A stretch of 10,445 nucleotides of DNA, from assembly GCA_002413355.1 (NCBI GenBank), contig DHWV01000063.1, forward strand, positions 1 to 10,445. Reading direction: 5' to 3'. Below are positions 6,654-10,445 of the stretch, one piece after another. The DNA is from Desulfobulbaceae bacterium UBA5173 (GTDB taxonomy: Bacteria > Desulfobacterota > Desulfobulbia > Desulfobulbales > Desulfobulbaceae). The notes under the pieces were generated by a model, which saw only the letters and a list, made by a program, of their open reading frames with translations, was not told where the DNA came from and ran no database searches. Position 1 is the stretch's first letter, and each line of letters starts with the position of its first letter. The translations under genes and the position numbers were made by a program.

Positions 6654-6686
6654 GGCACTCGTTGTCGGCAGCCGCTCTGGCAGCAA

Positions 6687-7271
6687 TTATTTTTTTTTGA
6701 AGATGGCCCGCCAGCCTGTGACCTGCTGCATCGCAGGCCGATAGATCTTGCTGACCGCTCCAGCCTGCTCGGTCACATAAAATGCTTCCGGGTCGATGTC
6801 CTGCACAAGCTGAAGAAGCGGTTTCAATTCCCGGCGGCGGCAGACGATATACAGCTCGGCCACCGGCCCGTCTTTGCCTTCCCCATGAAAGACTGTGACG
6901 GAGAAGCCGTTCACCCGAATGCAGTTTGACAGTTCCCGGCAATGATCTGTGCTGATGACGCGGAGGATGATGCTGCCTAATGCAAGCCAATGCTCAAGCT
7001 CAATGCCAACAGCGTTTCCGGCAGCGAAACCAAGGGCGTAAAAGATGCCCAGCACCGGAGCAGCTTGAATTCTGTTGAGGACTTCGGAAATGACAATCAG
7101 CCAGAGAATTACCTCGAAGAAGCCGAGCCAGAAGGCCATCCATTTTCTGCCCTGCACAATACTGATGGTGCGCAGGGTGCCAAGGGACACATCAATAATC
7201 CGGCAAAGCGAGATGACCACCCCGGTGGCGGCGATAGTGAGGTTGAATTCAAGGGCTGGAACATGAAGCAT
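6687..7271 (-). CDS. UPF0316 / DUF5698-DUF2179 membrane protein
   Basis: This 194-residue protein of the UPF0316 family has unknown function. The N-terminal DUF5698 part carries three hydrophobic segments at about 11-31, 44-64 and 72-92. The conserved RIIDVSLGTLRTISIVQGRKW loop lies at about 24-44, between the first and second segments. From about 105 to 180 a soluble DUF2179 domain follows (GFSVTVFHGEGKDGPVAELYIVCRR and ELKPLLQLVQDIDPEAFYV), a fold thought to bind a small ligand, perhaps a nucleotide. The protein ends in a basic FKKK tail. The start is two bases after the larC stop, so it is probably translated by coupling. The neighbourhood does not settle its job. Being sandwiched between LarC and a Cpx-like system makes a membrane-associated sensing role possible, but that is inference. 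Confidence 0.88.
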   Translation of the reverse strand: MLHVPALEFNLTIAATGVVISLCRIIDVSLGTLRTISIVQGRKWMAFWLGFFEVILWLIVISEVLNRIQAAPVLGIFYALGFAAGNAVGIELEHWLALGSIILRVISTDHCRELSNCIRVNGFSVTVFHGEGKDGPVAELYIVCRRRELKPLLQLVQDIDPEAFYVTEQAGAVSKIYRPAMQQVTGWRAIFKKK

Positions 7272-7273
7272 TG

Positions 7274-8443
7274 TCAGCCGCTCACAGCAGCGGATTCCGC
7301 CGCCGCGTGAACATGGCGCAGAGGAACGCCGTGCTCCTTGGCCAGTTTAGCGCAGTCCTCGTATTCCGGCTTGATCCGGCTGCCGCCGCCCGGCAGCTCC
7401 ACCTTTTTTCCGCGCACTGTACCCCAAGGCGTTGTCAGCTCAACCATCGTCCGGGGCAAGGTCAGCCGCTGCACGCTGTGAAAGCAGAGGCCGATGGCAC
7501 TGGTCTCGCGTAGAACCAGTTCCTTCAGCCGGGCGGCATGAGCCGAATCAGCCAGCAGGCGGATCAGGAAGCCGGGCCGTCCTTTCTTCATCTGGATGGG
7601 AGTCAGGCTGACATCCAGCGCGCCTGCCTCCAGCAGCTTGGCGGCGACATGCGGCCAGCATTCCGGGTTCCAGTCATCCAGCTGCGTCTCAATCACCTCG
7701 ACCTGTTGGGCCTCTTCAACCATCTGCCGCCGCCCAATCAGCAAGCGCAACAGATTGGGCCGTCGGTCTCTGCGCTCTCTGGTACCTGCGCCGTAGCCGG
7801 TCTGCTCTAGCAGCATGGGCGGCAGCGGCCCGAACGCGCTGCTCAGTTCCACAGCCAAGGCCGCGCCAGTCGGCGTGACTAATTCCTGAGCCAGATTTTC
7901 GCCATGCACCGGCACACCCTTGAGTAGCTCGCAGACCGCAGGCGCAGGCAAAGGCAGCTCGCCGTGCTGGCAGCGCACCCAGCCACGCGGCATGGGCAGG
8001 GGCGAACAGATCACCTCGCCGATGCCGAGATGATACATGCCGATGACCGCACCAGTAATATCAATCAGGGCATCCGCCGCTCCAACTTCATGGAAGTGGA
8101 CTTCCTCTGGACTTTCCCCGTGAACGCTGGCCTCAGCCTCGGCCAGCCGTCGAAACACAGCCAGCACGCGGCAAAGAACAGCATCTTCCAGCCCGGACTG
8201 CTCCAGCAGCGCGTGGATGTCCGCAAGATGCCGGGGATGCTTTGTCTCCTCAGTTCGCACTCTGACCAACACGGCCCGCAGTCCGGCCTTGCTCACCGGA
8301 CTGATTTCCAGCTTCCAACCAGGCAGCCTGAGCTTGGCTAGCTCCTCTCGCAGCAGCGTCTCCGGCAGTCCAGCGGCCAGCAGTGCGCCGAGCAGCATGT
8401 TGCCGCTGATCCCGGAAAAGCAGTCCAAATAGCAGGTCTTCAT
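7274..8443 (-). CDS. larC: LarC, nickel-pincer cofactor nickel insertion protein
   Basis: This 389-residue LarC catalyses the last step in making the nickel-pincer nucleotide cofactor. It inserts nickel, in a CTP-dependent reaction, into pyridinium-3,5-bisthiocarboxylic acid mononucleotide. Family signatures run from the N-terminal DCFSGISGNM (7-16) through HPRHLADI (69-76), VHFHEVGAADALIDI (115-129), the HGELPLPAPA block and ELVTPTGAA. The C-terminal domain has ETQLDDWNPE and ALDVSLTPIQMKKGRPG. It is a single uninterrupted frame, whereas Lactobacillus LarC is made by a frameshift from larC1 and larC2. Residue 15 is Asn where the family usually has Asp (SGISGDM). The genes larA, larB and larE are not in the window, so the cofactor's client enzyme is not evident. 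It starts ten bases after the fmt stop, with no clear ribosome binding site. Confidence 0.9.
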   Translation of the reverse strand: MKTCYLDCFSGISGNMLLGALLAAGLPETLLREELAKLRLPGWKLEISPVSKAGLRAVLVRVRTEETKHPRHLADIHALLEQSGLEDAVLCRVLAVFRRLAEAEASVHGESPEEVHFHEVGAADALIDITGAVIGMYHLGIGEVICSPLPMPRGWVRCQHGELPLPAPAVCELLKGVPVHGENLAQELVTPTGAALAVELSSAFGPLPPMLLEQTGYGAGTRERRDRRPNLLRLLIGRRQMVEEAQQVEVIETQLDDWNPECWPHVAAKLLEAGALDVSLTPIQMKKGRPGFLIRLLADSAHAARLKELVLRETSAIGLCFHSVQRLTLPRTMVELTTPWGTVRGKKVELPGGGSRIKPEYEDCAKLAKEHGVPLRHVHAAAESAAVSG

Positions 8444-8452
8444 GGCGGCGGA

Positions 8453-9397
8453 TCAGCAGAACTGTTCGCCAAGGGGCAGTTGCATTCCGCAGATGCAGGC
8501 TTGAACGCACATTCGCTTTTTGCCCTCCGGCTGGATTTCTTTGATCAAAAGGTAGTCGTGGCCAGTGGCCACCAACACCCCGTTCTTGTCCGCCTGACAG
8601 AGCGTGCCCGGCTTTTCCCGCACCTCGCCCGGCACAACCTGTGGCTGAAAGAAGCGGAAGCGCCTGCCGTCAATAAAACCGTAAGCCGAGGGCCACGGGT
8701 CAAGGCCGCGAATCAGGCAATGCAACTCGCTCGCCGGGCGACTCCAATCGAGATGCCCTTCCTCCTTGCCAAGCATGGGCGCAAAGCTGGCCTGCGTCTC
8801 GTCCTGCTTGACCGCCGGGAGGCATCCTTCCTTGAGCCGGGCAATGGCTTCGAGCAGCACCTCGCCGCCCAGCTGGGCCAGCTTCGCGGATAGACTGCCT
8901 GCGGTGTCGTCCATGCTGACCGGCAGGCGGGCGGGCAGGAGGATGTCGCCAGTGTCAATGCCCTCATCCATCTGCATGACGGTCACGCCGGTTTCTGTCT
9001 CGCCGCTGATCAGGGCGCGCTGGATGGGCGCGGCTCCCCGGTACTTGGGCAGGAGCGAGCCATGCACGTTGATCGTGCCGAGACGCGGCAGGCGCAGCAG
9101 ACGGCCGGGCAGGATCTTGCCGTAGGCGATGACCACCATCAGATCCGGCTGAAAGGCGCGGACAGTTTCAAGGAAATCGTCACTGCGGATGGTCCCCGGT
9201 TGAAGCACGGGAATCCCGGCCTGTTCAGCCAAGGTTTTGACCGGCGGTGGGCAGACCTTTCTGCCCCGGCCTTGGCAGCTATCTGTGCGGCAGACCGCAC
9301 CGACCACCGTGTCCGGGCCGTCTATGAGGGCTTGCAGGCTGGGCAAGGCAAAAAGAGGCGTGCCCATGAAAACAATGCGCAGGGGGGAACTCATCAT
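8453..9397 (-). CDS. fmt: Methionyl-tRNA formyltransferase
   Basis: This 314-residue enzyme formylates methionyl-initiator tRNA using 10-formyltetrahydrofolate. The N-terminal Rossmann-type catalytic domain (about 6-190) has RIVFMGTPLFALP, the GRGRKVCPPPVK loop and NVHGSLLPKYRGAAPIQ. It also carries the catalytic set Asn110, His112 and Asp148 in QMDEGIDTGDIL. The OB-fold tRNA-binding domain follows from about 208 (SELHCLIRGLDPWPSAY). Length is normal. The tail is unusual: after the conserved GKKRM the last 20 residues contain four cysteines (297, 301, 303, 314). The start is one of two adjacent ATGs (9397 or 9394). The deformylase gene def, a frequent partner, is absent. folK upstream supplies the same folate pathway that provides the formyl donor. 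Confidence 0.94.
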   Translation of the reverse strand: MMSSPLRIVFMGTPLFALPSLQALIDGPDTVVGAVCRTDSCQGRGRKVCPPPVKTLAEQAGIPVLQPGTIRSDDFLETVRAFQPDLMVVIAYGKILPGRLLRLPRLGTINVHGSLLPKYRGAAPIQRALISGETETGVTVMQMDEGIDTGDILLPARLPVSMDDTAGSLSAKLAQLGGEVLLEAIARLKEGCLPAVKQDETQASFAPMLGKEEGHLDWSRPASELHCLIRGLDPWPSAYGFIDGRRFRFFQPQVVPGEVREKPGTLCQADKNGVLVATGHDYLLIKEIQPEGKKRMCVQACICGMQLPLGEQFC

Positions 9398-9538
9398 GAA
9401 GCCACGTTAGGGTTGCGCTGAGGACAGACTTGACGGCATTCGCCGGACAGCAGCCTACGTTACACAAAAAGATGCCGCAATTCAAGGCTGATCTGCATTG
9501 CCCCTGCCCGCCTGCTGCCGAATTGCGCGGCAGGCTGC
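9398..9538 (-). other. 141-base intergenic gap within the minus-strand gene run
   Basis: This is the only substantial gap in the leftward run. It holds no recognisable gene. Just after the folK stop is a small perfect hairpin: a 6-base stem pairing 9515-9520 with 9528-9533 around a 7-base loop. It lacks a T-run, so it is not a convincing intrinsic terminator, though it might stabilise the folK 3' end. A weak promoter-like sequence lies nearer fmt. Confidence 0.5.
9457..9485 (-). promoter_or_regulatory. fmt: Weak candidate promoter for fmt and downstream genes
   Basis: On the minus strand TTGAAT (9485-9480) is followed after 17 bases by TAACGT (9462-9457). These match the sigma70 consensus at four and three of six positions. 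The spacing and the position, about 60 bases before the fmt start, are reasonable, but the boxes are poor. It is offered only because the gap needs an explanation. Confidence 0.22.
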
Positions 9539-10096
9539 TCATTGAAGCGGAAGAAGCGTTTCCCTTTCCCAGCTCACCTGCTCGGCATCGCCCGCCGCTG
9601 TCTTCGGCTCCAGCTCCGCCAGCAGCTCGGCAACGGTTTTGTGCAGTACGGGATGGAGAAGCTGCGGGGCAATTTCCGCCAGCGGAGCCAGCGCGAAGAA
9701 TCGCTCATGCAGGGACGGATGCGGCAGGATTAACCGTTCTGTCCGCAGCACGCAGCCGCCGACAAGCAGCAGGTCAAGGTCAAGGGTTCTGTCCTGCCAG
9801 CCCTCACGCTCAGGGAAGCGGACTCTGCCGAATTGCTGCTCTGTTGCCAGCAACACGTCCAGCAAGGCCTCAGGCGGCAGCGAGGTACGCAGCAGGCCAG
9901 CGGCATTGATGAACCAATGCGGGCTGTCCATCCCCACCGGCTTGGTACACCACGGCGAGGAAAGCCGCAGCGGCTCAATGCGCGGGTCTTCGGCCAGCGC
10001 GCGCCACGCGTCGAGCAGCAGCCTGCGCGGCGGGCCAAGATTCGAGCCAAGGCCGATGCAGGCAAGAGAGGAGAGCATCGTGTCCATCTTTTTCAT
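9539..10096 (-). CDS. folK: 2-amino-4-hydroxy-6-hydroxymethyldihydropteridine pyrophosphokinase (HPPK)
   Basis: This 185-residue cytosolic HPPK transfers pyrophosphate from ATP to 6-hydroxymethyl-7,8-dihydropterin, the step before dihydropteroate synthase in folate synthesis. Signatures are the N-terminal IGLGSNLGPP (14-23), WFINAAGLL (61-69), and the core REGWQDRTLDLDLLLVGG (97-114) with the two magnesium-binding Asp106 and Asp108. The closing LPHPSLHERFFALAPLAEIAP lies at about 124-144. Length is slightly above the E. coli enzyme because of a polar C-terminal tail. The ATG at 10096 is preferred because an AGGGG lies a few bases upstream. It overlaps the ruvB stop as ATGA, indicating coupled translation. 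A later ATG at 10087 is possible. Confidence 0.93.
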   Translation of the reverse strand: MKKMDTMLSSLACIGLGSNLGPPRRLLLDAWRALAEDPRIEPLRLSSPWCTKPVGMDSPHWFINAAGLLRTSLPPEALLDVLLATEQQFGRVRFPEREGWQDRTLDLDLLLVGGCVLRTERLILPHPSLHERFFALAPLAEIAPQLLHPVLHKTVAELLAELEPKTAAGDAEQVSWERETLLPLQ

Positions 10097-10445
10097 GCCG
10101 CCCCTGGGGCGTTATGCCCAGACCGCCCGAAGTGCTCGTAGGCCGCTGCTGTGGCCATTCTTCCCCTGGGGGTGCGCATGAGGAAGCCGGACTGGATCAG
10201 GAACGGCTCGCAGACATCTTCCAAGGTGTTCTTCTCCTCACAGACCGCTGTGGCCAAGGTCTCCAGGCCCACAGGCCCGCCCTGGAAGCGGTCGATCAGG
10301 GCCAGGAGGATGCGGCGGTCCATCTCATCTAAGCCAAAGCGGTCCACGGCCAGCATGTCTAAAGCGCGGTCAGCCACCTCAGCCGTGATCACTGCCTTGC
10401 CTGCCACCTCAGCGAAGTCCCGCACGCGGCGCAGCAGGCGGTTGG
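10093..10445 (-). CDS. ruvB: Holliday junction branch-migration helicase RuvB (C-terminal part)
   Basis: Only the last 116 or so residues are in the window, and the gene continues past the right edge. The visible part begins NRLLRRVRDFAEVAG, the end of the small ATPase domain with its sensor-2 arginine region. It then runs into the winged-helix DNA-binding domain: GLDEMDRRILLALIDRFQGGPVGLETLA, EPFLIQSGFLMRTPRGRMAT and AYEHFG, all diagnostic of RuvB. RuvB is the hexameric motor that, with RuvA, drives Holliday-junction branch migration. The stop overlaps the folK start by an ATGA, so folK is translated from the same message. Confidence 0.94.
   Translation of the reverse strand, partial: NRLLRRVRDFAEVAGKAVITAEVADRALDMLAVDRFGLDEMDRRILLALIDRFQGGPVGLETLATAVCEEKNTLEDVCEPFLIQSGFLMRTPRGRMATAAAYEHFGRSGHNAPGAA

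Noticed and set aside
6654..6686. TTG start giving an eleven-residue N-terminal extension to the CpxR-like regulator
   Set aside because: Response regulators normally begin just before the first beta strand, which is MHILMIDDD at 6653. The extension has no homology.
9515..9533. Hairpin after folK as an intrinsic terminator
   Set aside because: The stem is only six base pairs and no T-run follows on either strand.
9279..9542. Small minus-strand frame spanning the folK-fmt gap
   Set aside because: It runs through the start of fmt in another frame and has no protein-like conservation that I can recognise.
1..10445. CRISPR arrays, tRNA genes, rRNA genes
   Set aside because: No regularly spaced repeats and no cloverleaf-like or rRNA-like sequence were seen when reading both strands. 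A dedicated search was not possible.

Overview
The window looks like chromosomal DNA of a Gram-negative bacterium, probably a deltaproteobacterium (Desulfobacterota, perhaps a Desulfobulbus-like lineage). The evidence is a BamD outer-membrane-assembly lipoprotein, a CpxA/CpxR-type envelope-stress pair, a PilB/GspE-type ATPase and LarC in one neighbourhood. The lineage is inferred from the flavour of the proteins, not from a marker gene. Most genes are GC-rich. Two stretches, about 60-990 and 3640-4520, are visibly more AT-rich and look like accessory DNA.

Left part (1-1000). The window opens inside the decayed, frameshifted 3' end of an IS5-like transposase. A sequence resembling an IS terminal inverted repeat follows it. 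Directly against this end sits a tight two-gene unit of small conserved proteins, DUF4160 then DUF2442, whose layout resembles a toxin-antitoxin module but whose function is unknown. Downstream is about 330 bases without an intact gene. It holds a short relic that matches the core of the DUF2442 gene, followed by a good sigma70-type promoter reading into bamD.

Middle part (993-4503, plus strand). bamD is followed one base later by a GspE/PilB-family secretion or pilus ATPase. Next comes an AT-rich orphan gene for a membrane protein with a four-cysteine zinc ribbon and a possible PH-like domain.

Right part (4522-10445, minus strand). One compact run of genes is transcribed leftward: ruvB (C-terminus only), folK, fmt, larC, a UPF0316/DUF5698 membrane protein, a CpxR-like regulator and a CpxA-like sensor kinase. 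Most junctions are ATGA overlaps or gaps under 35 bases. The exception is a 141-base gap before fmt, which may hold an internal promoter. The run joins housekeeping functions (Holliday-junction branch migration, folate synthesis, initiator-tRNA formylation) to nickel-pincer cofactor assembly and an envelope-sensing two-component system. It meets the plus-strand genes convergently at about 4504-4521.

I did not find a clearly new multi-gene system. The best candidates for follow-up are the DUF4160-DUF2442 pair with its adjacent relic and IS end, and the zinc-ribbon/PH-like membrane protein. No tRNA, rRNA or CRISPR array was recognised.
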